From positions 1 to 64,000 of the forward strand of contig JAFTFO010000023.1 in assembly GCA_017449495.1 (NCBI GenBank): a stretch of DNA of 64,000 nt. The letters are read 5' to 3'. This stretch comes from Prevotella sp. Its GTDB lineage: Bacteria; Bacteroidota; Bacteroidia; Bacteroidales; Bacteroidaceae. Position numbers and translations under genes: made by a program. Below, in pieces: positions 1 to 8,247 of the stretch. A model generated the notes under the pieces. The model was given only the letters and a program-made list of their open reading frames with translations. It was not told the DNA's origin and searched no databases. How positions within the stretch are numbered: the stretch's first letter is position 1; the number at the start of each line of letters is the position of its first letter.

Positions 1-25
1 ATCTTTCAAAGAACTCTTTCTTCAT
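1..25 (-). CDS. 5' end of a divergent gene (partial)
   Basis: Only the first eight codons (MKKEFFER) of a minus-strand gene lie in the window. The start is supported by a GGGAGG ribosome-binding-like stretch just upstream and by a well-formed minus-strand promoter at 49-79. The product cannot be named from so little sequence. Confidence 0.4.
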
Positions 26-48
26 GCCTCCCTCTCGGAAAGCGGGTG

Positions 49-79
49 CAAAGGTACGAACTTTTTCCGAACCAGCAAA
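49..79 (-). promoter_or_regulatory. Bacteroidetes-type promoter of the divergent gene
   Basis: Read on the minus strand there is TTTG (76-79), a 19-bp gap and TACCTTTG (49-56). This matches the -33/-7 pattern of Bacteroidetes housekeeping promoters. The remaining leader up to 280 is A/T rich with no gene visible. Confidence 0.55.
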
Positions 80-283
80 ACTTTTCCAACTTTTTTTTCG
101 CTTTTTATGCAAAAACAAAGACGCTCTTGACGAAAATCAATACGAAAAACAGGCTACACCTTATTTATAATATATAAAAGGAGGGTGAGAAGTAAGGAGA
201 AATCATTCGCCATCTTCTCTGCTTTTCGAATATAATACAAAAAAAAGGTTGGGGATATCGCGTTATAATTCAAAAAGATATTG

Positions 284-291
284 TATCTTTG
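284..291 (+). promoter_or_regulatory. -7 box (TATCTTTG) before the first SusC-like gene
   Basis: TATCTTTG lies 20 bp before the ATG at 311, with no clear TTTG at -33. A weak -33 would suit a regulated outer-membrane transporter gene. Its position also argues against starting the gene at 281, because such a start would lie upstream of the -7 box. Confidence 0.4.
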
Positions 292-310
292 CACAAATTA
301 TATTGTTTAT

Positions 311-2983
311 ATGAAACATTTCTTATTAACACTGGCATTCTTATCAACACAGGTTGTGGAGATGAATGCGCAGACTGAACAACGGGACACGACGAGCACC
401 ATGCAGGTGGGTTACTTTAGCGGTAACCAGAACACATTGGCAGGTGCGGTTGACAAAGTGACGGAAGAACGAATGAATAAAGGTCTCGTCACATCGTCAC
501 TTGATGCTCTGAGTGGACAGGCTGCTGGCGTACAGGTGACATCTGGTGGCAATCAGGAAGCTATGGTAAGTGCTGTCCGCGTAAGAGGAACCACGTCGTT
601 GACTGGTGGCAATGACCCATTGGTGATTATCGATGGCGTAACCTCCGACTTGGCTACACTTTCTACCATTTATCCTGCCGACATTGAAAGTTTTACCATT
701 CTAAAGGACGCCTCAGAAACGGCGCAATACGGTTCGCGAGGAGCTGCGGGCGTTATTGAGGTGGCAACGAAGAAAGGGCGCCAGTCGCAGTTCCATATAT
801 CCTACGACGGCACAGTGGGCTTTGAGAGCATATACAAACGGATGAATATGCTCAACGCCGCCCAATTCCGCCAAGCAGCCACGGCACTGGAGATGGAATA
901 TATCGACAAAGGCTATGACACGGATTTCGGTCGGAGTATCGAACGGACTGGTTTTGTGCAGAACCACCATGTGGCCTTTGGCGGAGGCTCTGAGTCGGCC
1001 AATTACCGTGCATCATTGGGAATGATGGAACATAAGACGGTGATCCAAACCAATAACCGTTACAATTATATTGCCAAGCTCGACATTTCGCAGCAAGCCT
1101 TTGATAGCCACTTGACGGTAGACCTGGGCCTTTTCGGATCGCTGCAAAAGTATAATTATCTGCCTTTTTTACAAAAGCTATTGTGTTCTGCCCAGACTTT
1201 CAACCCCACCTTTCCTGACGGAGCAAATGCAGACGGCAGCTATAACCAGGTGACGGAAGCACTCTGGATCAACAACCCCAACTCGCTGTTGACAATGAAG
1301 CAAGACGAGGATAACGCTCACTTCAACGTACACCTGAATGCCACCGCGAAGCTGCTGGACAACCTAAAGTTACGGGTCTTTGGCTCATACAGCTATAACA
1401 CGGTGAATAACGCCCACTATTATTCCACCATCGTGTGGAGCCATGGCGAAGCCTATCGTGGCAATAACAAGCAGGAAGAAGCCTTTGGTAATATCTCACT
1501 CGATTACACACTCAATACTCAGCACTCAACACTGAACATCATGTTTCTGGCTGAAGCAGAGATGCAGAAGGGTACAGGATTCTATACCACAGCAACCAAC
1601 TTCTCGACAGACGCCTTCGGTTACGACAAGTTGTCGGCAGGAGCAGCACGTCCATGGGACGGCACTGACTCCTATTATACGGATGCCCACATGGAGTCGT
1701 TCCTATTGCACGCACAGTATACCTTATTTAATAAATATACACTGACGGCCAATGCCAGAGCCGACGCCTCATCGAAAGTTGGCAAGAACAACCGTTGGGG
1801 ATTCTTCCCGTCAGTCAGCGGCGCTTGGGTTATCAGCAAGGAAGCATGGATGAGAGAATTGGCGTTTGTGAACAATGCCAAACTGCGCATAGGTTACGGT
1901 CTTTCAGGTAATCTGGGAGGCATCGACTCATACAACTCCATGCTGCTCATACAACCTAATGGCATGGTGCCCATGAATGGTATGCCCGTCACCACCCTCG
2001 GTATTATCCGCAACGCCAACCCTGACCTGAAATGGGAGGTGAAGCGCACGTTTAACATCGGTCTTGACCTCTCGCTATGGAAGAACCGTGTCGCCTTCTC
2101 GGTAGACTACTACCAATCAAAGACTACCGACATGCTCTATGTCTACGACGTGTCTGTACCGCCGTCGCCCTACGATAAGTTGCTGGCAAATATCGGCTCG
2201 ATGGAGAACAGCGGACTTGAAATCGGCTTCGGCATCACACCTTTTCGTACGAAGGATATGGAACTGACAGTCAATATGAACTGGAGCTTTGAGCGCAACA
2301 AGCTCATCTCACTCGACGGTGACTACAACGGAGAATGGCTGACGGCTCCAACGATGAAGGGTATCTCTGCACTTTGGGGACCTGGATTCCACGGTGCCAG
2401 CGATGTGGTGATGCAGATTGTGGGCGAGACGCTGGGTGTGTTCTATCTGCCCCACTGCAACGGCCTTGCCACAGATGTCGATGGTACTAAATACTACGAC
2501 GTGACAGACGAGAAGTACATCTGCGGACAGGCCACGCCCAAGGCCATGATGGGTTCGAACATCGCCTTCCGCTATCGCCAATGGGATGTGGCCATGCAGG
2601 TGAACGGTGCCTTCGGACATAAGATATACAACGGCACTAAGCTTACCTATATGAATATGCTCTCGCTGCCGAACTACAATGTGATGCAGGGTGCGCCAGA
2701 GCAAAATATCCAAGACCAAACTATCAGCGACTATTATCTGGAGAATGGTGATTATGTGAACATCGACTATCTGACCGTCGGATGGACAGTACCGCTGAGT
2801 TCCAAATACGTCAAGGCGCTGCGGCTATCAGCCTCTGTCAACAACCTTGCTACGATTACTGGCTATAGTGGTTTGACACCTATGATCAACTCCAGTGTCA
2901 TTAACGGCACGCTGGGCATCGACGACAAAAACGTGAAGCCAGTATACCGCAGTTATACTTTCTGTTTAAGCATTCAATTCTAA
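311..2983 (+). CDS. SusC/RagA-like TonB-dependent outer-membrane transporter (short form)
   Basis: A 22-strand-barrel TonB-dependent transporter of about 890 residues, expected to import an oligosaccharide or peptide with the SusD-like lipoprotein that follows 4 bp later. After a signal peptide ending near NAQ comes directly the plug domain (VRVRGTTSL, PLVIIDGV, IESFTILKDASETAQYGSRGAAGVIEVATKKG-type motifs). The N-terminal carboxypeptidase-regulatory-like domain of long SusC proteins is absent. The barrel ends in an aromatic residue (SIQF), as expected for outer-membrane insertion. I start at the second Met (311) because it begins the signal peptide and lies after the -7 box. A short repeat near 1511-1537 encodes NTQHSTLN within a barrel loop. 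Substrate unknown; no enzyme gene is adjacent. Confidence 0.85.
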   Translation: MKHFLLTLAFLSTQVVEMNAQTEQRDTTSTMQVGYFSGNQNTLAGAVDKVTEERMNKGLVTSSLDALSGQAAGVQVTSGGNQEAMVSAVRVRGTTSLTGGNDPLVIIDGVTSDLATLSTIYPADIESFTILKDASETAQYGSRGAAGVIEVATKKGRQSQFHISYDGTVGFESIYKRMNMLNAAQFRQAATALEMEYIDKGYDTDFGRSIERTGFVQNHHVAFGGGSESANYRASLGMMEHKTVIQTNNRYNYIAKLDISQQAFDSHLTVDLGLFGSLQKYNYLPFLQKLLCSAQTFNPTFPDGANADGSYNQVTEALWINNPNSLLTMKQDEDNAHFNVHLNATAKLLDNLKLRVFGSYSYNTVNNAHYYSTIVWSHGEAYRGNNKQEEAFGNISLDYTLNTQHSTLNIMFLAEAEMQKGTGFYTTATNFSTDAFGYDKLSAGAARPWDGTDSYYTDAHMESFLLHAQYTLFNKYTLTANARADASSKVGKNNRWGFFPSVSGAWVISKEAWMRELAFVNNAKLRIGYGLSGNLGGIDSYNSMLLIQPNGMVPMNGMPVTTLGIIRNANPDLKWEVKRTFNIGLDLSLWKNRVAFSVDYYQSKTTDMLYVYDVSVPPSPYDKLLANIGSMENSGLEIGFGITPFRTKDMELTVNMNWSFERNKLISLDGDYNGEWLTAPTMKGISALWGPGFHGASDVVMQIVGETLGVFYLPHCNGLATDVDGTKYYDVTDEKYICGQATPKAMMGSNIAFRYRQWDVAMQVNGAFGHKIYNGTKLTYMNMLSLPNYNVMQGAPEQNIQDQTISDYYLENGDYVNIDYLTVGWTVPLSSKYVKALRLSASVNNLATITGYSGLTPMINSSVINGTLGIDDKNVKPVYRSYTFCLSIQF

Positions 2984-2987
2984 GCGT

Positions 2988-4568
2988 ATGAAACGTATTC
3001 TATTCATAGCCATTTGTGCCTTATTGACGGCATGCAACCTCGATGAGAACCCACGCGACCAGATACCCGAAGAAGAGGCATACAACACGGATATCTCACT
3101 GTTTCAGAACACCGTCGCTACCCTCTATGCCTATATTGGCGGCTCACAGGACGGACAAGGACTACAGGGCACCTGCCGAGGCGTCTATGACTTACAGACT
3201 TTCGGCTCTGACGAAGCAATGCTTCCCACTCGTGGCGGTGACTGGTATGACGGCGGGCTGTGGCAGGATATGTACCGTCACTCGTGGAGTGCGGGGCACG
3301 ACCTGCCCAAAAATGCCTGGATCTATCTCTATAAGGTCATCACACTCTGCAACCGTTCGTTGGAGAAGTTAGAGAGTCATCGGCACCTGTTGAAAGATGC
3401 ACAATATCTGAGTTACCAGGCTGAGGTGAGGGCGTTGAGGGCCATTTATTATTGGTATCTCATCGATCTATTTGGCCCTGTACCTCTGGTAACCTCCACC
3501 GATGTGTCGATGCAACAGGTGAAACAGTCAAGCAGAGCAGAGGTATTCCGCTTCGCAGTCAAGGAACTGGAGGAGTCGAGGAACTACCTGTCGGATGACT
3601 ATAGTCAGAAGCCCGGCGACTACTATGGCCGCGTGACATTTGCCGTGGCTACCTTCTCACTGGCCAAACTGATGCTGAATGCCGAGGTATATAGTGGCAC
3701 GCCCCAATGGCAGAAGGTCATTGAATACTGCAACGATATCGAACGGAATGGCTATAAGCTGGAAAACAACTATTCGGAAAACTTCCTTGTCCACAACGAG
3801 AGTTCTTCAGAAAACATCTGGACGATACCTCTGGATAAGTCGCTCTATACTTCCCAACAGCAGAATCAGTACCGTTCCTACCACTACCGCCACGCCGCAG
3901 CCTACGGATTCACCGGCGAAAACGGTTCCTGTGCAACACGGCGGGTATTGGAGATCTTCGGCTATGGCATGGAAGATGAGGATATCCGATTCCAGCAGAA
4001 CTATTGGTCTGGAGAGGTTCGTGACCTGAATAATCATCAGGTAACTGACCGCATAGGCAAGCCGTTGGTCTACTATCCCGAGGAGGTGAAGATGGACCTG
4101 AGCGGCAGCCCTTATGTTGAAACAGCAGGTGCTCGTATGAAGAAGTATGAGGTAGACAAGAATGCAACGAAGGACGGTAAATTGATGGATAACGACATTG
4201 TGCTGTTTCGTTATGCCGATGTGTTGCTGATGCGTGCCGAGGCGAAGTTCAGACTGGGTGGAGCGTCATATTCAGGAGGAGAATCAGGCACCACAGCCCA
4301 GGATGACTTCAATGCTGTTCGCAACAGGGTTAGCATGCCGCATCGCGACATCTCCCTTCAGGACCTGCTCGATGAACGGCTGATGGAACTCTGCTGGGAA
4401 GGGTGGCGACGTCAGGATCTTATCCGATTCAATCAGTATGAGAGCCTCTTCGATGGTGATTCATTCAATAACAAGATAGATGAGCACGACGGACATACCC
4501 GACTCTATCCCATCCCCGCCGACGTGATAGCCATGAACCATAACTTGATACAGAACCCAGGCTATTAG
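2988..4568 (+). CDS. SusD/RagB-like surface lipoprotein
   Basis: A substrate-capturing lid lipoprotein for the SusC-like transporter just upstream. It has a lipoprotein signal (ALLTACN) and the usual SusD layout: an alpha-helical TPR-like N-terminal half with the RALRAIYYWYLIDLFGPVPLV signature, then a C-terminal RagB/SusD part with VLLMRAEAKFRLGG, ERLMELCWEGWRRQDLIRF and a closing LYPIPADVIAMNHNLIQNPGY. The length of 526 residues is typical. The gene follows its partner after only 4 bp and is surely cotranscribed. Confidence 0.9.
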   Translation: MKRILFIAICALLTACNLDENPRDQIPEEEAYNTDISLFQNTVATLYAYIGGSQDGQGLQGTCRGVYDLQTFGSDEAMLPTRGGDWYDGGLWQDMYRHSWSAGHDLPKNAWIYLYKVITLCNRSLEKLESHRHLLKDAQYLSYQAEVRALRAIYYWYLIDLFGPVPLVTSTDVSMQQVKQSSRAEVFRFAVKELEESRNYLSDDYSQKPGDYYGRVTFAVATFSLAKLMLNAEVYSGTPQWQKVIEYCNDIERNGYKLENNYSENFLVHNESSSENIWTIPLDKSLYTSQQQNQYRSYHYRHAAAYGFTGENGSCATRRVLEIFGYGMEDEDIRFQQNYWSGEVRDLNNHQVTDRIGKPLVYYPEEVKMDLSGSPYVETAGARMKKYEVDKNATKDGKLMDNDIVLFRYADVLLMRAEAKFRLGGASYSGGESGTTAQDDFNAVRNRVSMPHRDISLQDLLDERLMELCWEGWRRQDLIRFNQYESLFDGDSFNNKIDEHDGHTRLYPIPADVIAMNHNLIQNPGY

Positions 4569-4650
4569 TTAATTTCTGATAAAACGATGGCTATTGGCAG
4601 AAAAATTCGTACCTTCGCAGCGGATTTCAATAATCAGACACTCATAAACA

Positions 4651-5262
4651 ATGAATCAAATGAAAAAGATAATGATCGCAATGGTCGTAGGGATCTGTCT
4701 GCTGACGGCCAGTTGCGGAAACATGGGGCAGGTGTTAAGTGCCATGACCAATGGTACAGGAGTCGTGAATGCCATCACGAGCGTTATCGGCCTCGACAAA
4801 GTGACAGCCCAGGGGCTCGTTGGCACCTGGCAGTACAAGAACCCCGGCTGTGCTTTCACCAGCGAGAACCTGTTGTATAAGGCGGGCGGTGAGGTGGCTG
4901 CCGTACAGATTGAAGAGAAGTTGCTGCCGTATTACCAGCAAGTCGGCATTTCCGCTAATAACACCATGATCACTTTCAACCAAGACGGCACGTTCAGTTC
5001 CAAAATCTGTGGTACACCTTTCAGTGGTAAATACACTTTCGACGAGGCCTCACAGAAGATCACCCTGAAAGGTCTGCTATTGAGTGTGAACTGCTACACC
5101 AAGCGCGAGATCAATGGTATCTCCATCTTGTTTGAGGGCAAAAAACTACTCTCACTTCTCCAGACAATGGCAGCTCTGAGTGGCAACCAGAATATTGAGA
5201 CAATAAGCGAAATTAGCAAGAAGTACGACGGTGTAAGGGTCGGTTTTGATATGAATAGATAG
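4651..5262 (+). CDS. DUF4923-like lipoprotein
   Basis: A 203-residue predicted lipoprotein: a short basic N-terminus, a hydrophobic core and the lipobox LLTASC. The rest fits DUF4923, seen in Bacteroidales, with a GTWQYKNPGCAFTSENLL stretch and a beta-rich C-terminus that resembles lipocalin-like folds (GTFSSKICGTPFSGKYTFDEASQKITL). The function is not known. A -7-like TACCTTCG lies at about 4610, so it is probably a separate unit from the SusC/SusD pair. The 80-bp gap before it holds nothing else of note. Confidence 0.7.
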   Translation: MNQMKKIMIAMVVGICLLTASCGNMGQVLSAMTNGTGVVNAITSVIGLDKVTAQGLVGTWQYKNPGCAFTSENLLYKAGGEVAAVQIEEKLLPYYQQVGISANNTMITFNQDGTFSSKICGTPFSGKYTFDEASQKITLKGLLLSVNCYTKREINGISILFEGKKLLSLLQTMAALSGNQNIETISEISKKYDGVRVGFDMNR

Positions 5263-5288
5263 CTTTTCTGCAAAAATATGCAGAAATA

Positions 5289-5320
5289 TTTGGTCGGATG
5301 CAAAGTTTTAGCTAATTTTG
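5289..5320 (+). promoter_or_regulatory. Promoter of the arginine cluster
   Basis: TTTG (5289-5292), 20 bp, TAATTTTG (5313-5320), 28 bp before the argR ATG. The A/T-rich stretch between box and start (TGAATAAATATA) resembles half of an ARG box. That would fit autoregulation by ArgR, but this is only a guess. Confidence 0.6.
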
Positions 5321-5348
5321 CATCCGTTTTCTGAATAAATATACCAAG

Positions 5349-5825
5349 ATGAAAGTTAAGAACAACCGATTGGAGGCCCTGCGCCTCATCATCTCAAGCC
5401 AGCAACTGGGTAGTCAGGATGAATTGCTGAACGCTTTGCAGAAGGAGGGATTCAAGTTGACTCAGGCGACTCTGAGCCGTGACCTGAAGCAGTTGAAAGT
5501 TGCCAAGGCAGCCACGATGGGTGGCAGTTACATCTATGTGCTGCCCAACGACACCATGTACAAACGTGTGTCGACTCCAAGCAACATCCGTGAGATGATG
5601 CAGGTGCCCGGATTCGTCAGCATCAATTTCTCCGGCAACATGGGAGTCATCAAGACGCGTCCCGGCTATGCCAGCAGCATCGCCTGGAACATCGACAATA
5701 GTGATGTGCCCCAGATCATCGGCACCATTGCTGGCGACGACACGATCTTCATCGTCATCAAGGAGGGCATCAGGCATCAGGAAGTGGTGGAAGCCCTGAG
5801 CGACATCGTGCCAAACATGAAATAA
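5349..5825 (+). CDS. argR: Arginine repressor ArgR
   Basis: Hexameric arginine-responsive regulator of 158 residues. The N-terminal winged helix carries the family recognition segment ATLSRDLKQLKVAK (about residues 38-51). The C-terminal arginine-binding and oligomerisation domain carries GTIAGDDTIFIVIKEG. It heads the arginine cluster and, with arginine bound, is expected to control the genes that follow. Bacteroidales ArgR proteins sit in the same place next to argG. Confidence 0.93.
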   Translation: MKVKNNRLEALRLIISSQQLGSQDELLNALQKEGFKLTQATLSRDLKQLKVAKAATMGGSYIYVLPNDTMYKRVSTPSNIREMMQVPGFVSINFSGNMGVIKTRPGYASSIAWNIDNSDVPQIIGTIAGDDTIFIVIKEGIRHQEVVEALSDIVPNMK

Positions 5826-5865
5826 GCCACAGATTAATACTGATAAATATTGCTTACATCATATT

Positions 5866-6474
5866 ATGGAACAGGAAATAGAGATAGAAGTATTGGTGGC
5901 AGGTCCCGAGCATGAGCAATACGTCGATACCATCCTCGACACCATTGCCGAGGCTGCCAAAGTACGTGGCACCGGTATTGCCAAGCGAACGCACGACTAC
6001 CTGACCAAGAAGATGTTGGAAGCCAAGGCGGTGATCGCCCTGACAAAAGACGGCCGTTTTGCCGGATTCAGCTACATCGAGACCTGGGAGAACCAGCAGT
6101 ATGTGACCACCTCGGGTCTGATTGTGCATCCTGACTTCAGGGGCCATCATGTAGCAAAGCGCATCAAGGATATGACCTTCACCCTGGCCCGCACCCGCTG
6201 GCCTCATGCTAAAATTTTCTCTTTGACGAGTGGTGCAGCCGTGATGGCGATGAACACGGCCTTGGGCTACCAGCCCGTGACCTTCGCCGACCTCACCGAG
6301 GACGAGGCGTTCTGGAAAGGCTGTGAGGGTTGTGTGAATGTCGACGTACTGCATCGTACCGGCCGCAAGTACTGTATCTGCACGGCCATGCTCTACGATC
6401 CGACGGAGCATCTGCCGGCAAAGATACCCGACGAGGTGATAGAAAGAATCAGAAAGATAGACGGGAAAAAGTAA
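5866..6474 (+). CDS. GNAT acyltransferase, probable N-acylglutamate synthase of the arginine pathway
   Basis: A 202-residue GCN5-type acyltransferase. The acyl-CoA-binding motif A is visible as GLIVHPDFRGHHVAKRIK (about residues 85-102). It lies between argR and argG and no classical argA or argJ is present. Known facts: Bacteroides make arginine through N-succinylated intermediates, and I recall a homologue in the same position in B. thetaiotaomicron being proposed as N-succinylglutamate synthase. Inference: this enzyme makes N-succinyl- or N-acetylglutamate from glutamate. The C-terminal KK comes from the repeat tract that follows. Confidence 0.7.
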   Translation: MEQEIEIEVLVAGPEHEQYVDTILDTIAEAAKVRGTGIAKRTHDYLTKKMLEAKAVIALTKDGRFAGFSYIETWENQQYVTTSGLIVHPDFRGHHVAKRIKDMTFTLARTRWPHAKIFSLTSGAAVMAMNTALGYQPVTFADLTEDEAFWKGCEGCVNVDVLHRTGRKYCICTAMLYDPTEHLPAKIPDEVIERIRKIDGKK

Positions 6475-6507
6475 AAAAGTAAAAAGGTAAAAAAGTAAAA
6501 AGGTAAA
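6471..6507 (+). repeat. Simple repeat tract (gtaaaa-type) between GNAT and argG
   Basis: Tandem near-copies of gtaaaaaggtaaaaa. The first TAA is the stop codon of the upstream gene and the tract ends 3 bp before the argG ATG. The same tract recurs at 20226-20260, 34170-34200 and 52940-52985, always in short gaps between cotranscribed genes. Confidence 0.8.
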
Positions 6508-6510
6508 GAT

Positions 6511-7713
6511 ATGGCAAACAAGAAAGTTGTAGTAGCCTTTTCTGGTGGGCTTGACACCAGTTACACCGTGATGAAACTTACCCAGGACGGCTGGGATGTG
6601 TATGCAGCCTGTGCCAATACCGGCGGTTTCAGTGCAGAACAGTTGAAGACCAATGAGGAGAACGCCTATAAACTGGGCGCCGTACAATACGTCACCCTCG
6701 ACGTGACCCACGAGTATTATGAGAAATCCCTCAAATACATGATCTTCGGCAACGTGCTGCGTAACAACTGCTACCCCATCTCGGTGAGCAGTGAGCGCAT
6801 CTTCCAGGCCATCGCCATCGCCCGCTATGCCAAGGAGATCGGTGCCGATGCCATCGCCCACGGCTCAACGGGGGCTGGCAACGACCAGATCCGCTTCGAC
6901 ATGACATTCCTCGTGATGGCTCCCGGCGTAGAGATTATCACCCTGACCCGCGACAAGAAGCTGACCCGCAAGGAAGAGGTAGACTATCTGAACGAGCACG
7001 GCTTCTTCGCTGATTTCACGAAGTTGAAGTACTCCTATAACGTCGGCATCTGGGGCACCAGCATCTGCGGCGGCGAACTGCTCGACCCCACACAGGGACT
7101 GCCCGAGGATGCCTACCTGAAGCACGTGACGGCCAAGGAGCAGGAGTCGCTGCTGAAGATTGAGTTCAATAAAGGTGAGATCGTCGGTGTCAACGGCGAG
7201 CAGTTCGACGACAAGGTAAAGGCCATCCAGAAGATCGAGGAGATCGGTGCCTCATACGCCATTGGTCGCGATGCCAACGTGGGCGACACCATCATCGGCA
7301 TCAAGGGCCGCGTAGGCTTTGAGGCTGCGGCCCCGAAACTGATCATCGAGGCTCACCGCCTGCTGGAGAAGTCGACCCTGAGCAAGTGGCAGCAGTACTG
7401 GAAGGACCAGGTGGCCAACTGGTATGGCATGTTCCTCCACGAGAGCCAGTATCTGGAGCCAGTCATGCCCGACATCGAGGCCATGCTGACCTCATCACAG
7501 CGCAACGTGACGGGTACGGCCATCCTGAAACTCCGTCCCTATAGCTTCGAGACCGTCGGCATCGACTCCGTCAACGACCTCACGAAATCGAAACTTGGCG
7601 AGTACGGTGAGACGCAGACGGGCTGGACTGCCGACGAGGCCAAGGGCTTCATCAAGGTCAGCTCTACGCCCCTGAGAGTGTATTACGGCATCCATAAGGA
7701 CGAGAAGAGGTAA
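6511..7713 (+). CDS. argG: Argininosuccinate synthase
   Basis: Joins citrulline and aspartate with ATP to give argininosuccinate. The 400-residue protein has the PP-loop ATP site AFSGGLDTSYTVMKL near the N-terminus, the conserved HGSTGAGNDQIRFD stretch and YSYNVGIWGTSICGGELLDP. It follows the GNAT gene after 36 bp of simple repeat. Complete, with no anomalies. Confidence 0.95.
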   Translation: MANKKVVVAFSGGLDTSYTVMKLTQDGWDVYAACANTGGFSAEQLKTNEENAYKLGAVQYVTLDVTHEYYEKSLKYMIFGNVLRNNCYPISVSSERIFQAIAIARYAKEIGADAIAHGSTGAGNDQIRFDMTFLVMAPGVEIITLTRDKKLTRKEEVDYLNEHGFFADFTKLKYSYNVGIWGTSICGGELLDPTQGLPEDAYLKHVTAKEQESLLKIEFNKGEIVGVNGEQFDDKVKAIQKIEEIGASYAIGRDANVGDTIIGIKGRVGFEAAAPKLIIEAHRLLEKSTLSKWQQYWKDQVANWYGMFLHESQYLEPVMPDIEAMLTSSQRNVTGTAILKLRPYSFETVGIDSVNDLTKSKLGEYGETQTGWTADEAKGFIKVSSTPLRVYYGIHKDEKR

Positions 7714-7761
7714 AGCCCACCCCTAACCCCTCCCAAAGGGAGGGGGACTTTAATGTTAGAC
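7714..7761. repeat. Left 48-bp inverted repeat of the DUF559 cassette
   Basis: This 48-bp sequence, centred on the perfect palindrome CCCCTCCCAAAGGGAGGGG, is matched in inverted orientation by 8263-8310 at 41 of 48 positions (my count, no gaps). It starts immediately after the argG stop codon. A degenerate direct copy of its inner half lies at about 7781-7803, just before the DUF559 gene. Confidence 0.8.
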
Positions 7762-7836
7762 TTTTAGCTGAGGTTTAGCAAAAGGAAGGGGACTTTAGTG
7801 TTAAATGTCAGAGAGGAAGCGCTTATATTGTTAAGC

Positions 7837-8247
7837 ATGGGTAAGAAAAGGATATACGGATATGAAATGGCTGAACCGGCGACTTATTCACTGTTGAAAG
7901 AGTTCGCTGCCCAGAACAGAAAGAAGCCTACCGAAGCCGAGAGTGTCCTCTGGAATTGCCTGAGAGGGAACTTTTATGGCATTCACTTCAGAAGGCAACA
8001 TGTCATAGGACCATTCATCGCAGATTTCGTATGTCTCTCACATAAGCTCATCATAGAGTTAGACGGTGGGTATCATCAGCTTCCCGATCAACTGGTCAGC
8101 GACCAAGAACGGACGGAATGGCTGGAGGCCAAAGGCTTTAAGGTGATAAGATTCAGCAATGCAGACATCACCAGCAATACAGACAAGGTTCTGACCGCTA
8201 TCAAAACATATCTTATAAAAGAACAATTAATTGATTACAATGAATAA
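7837..8247 (+). CDS. DUF559 endonuclease-like protein
   Basis: About 136 residues of a PD-(D/E)XK-related fold akin to very-short-patch-repair endonucleases. Family marks are NRKKPTEAESVLWNCLR, the F-R-RQHVIGPFIADFVC segment, the core LIIELDGGYH (the catalytic-type D/E strand) and the end GFKVIRFSNADI. The activity is unproven. I start at ATG 7837 (MGKKRIYGYEM); ATG 7867 is possible and the GTG at 7798 lies in a repeat. The gene sits between 48-bp inverted repeats and interrupts argG-argC. Its stop overlaps the argC start, a layout suggesting a mobile cassette. Confidence 0.75.
   Translation: MGKKRIYGYEMAEPATYSLLKEFAAQNRKKPTEAESVLWNCLRGNFYGIHFRRQHVIGPFIADFVCLSHKLIIELDGGYHQLPDQLVSDQERTEWLEAKGFKVIRFSNADITSNTDKVLTAIKTYLIKEQLIDYNE

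Noticed and set aside
5325..5345. ARG box before argR
   Set aside because: Only half of the E. coli-type palindrome can be seen, and the Bacteroidales ArgR motif is not known to me, so it is not listed as a site.
5854..6861. Long minus-strand frame opposite the GNAT and argG genes
   Set aside because: It is a shadow of two well-supported genes; its hydrophobic stretch is only the complement of the gtaaaa repeat tract.
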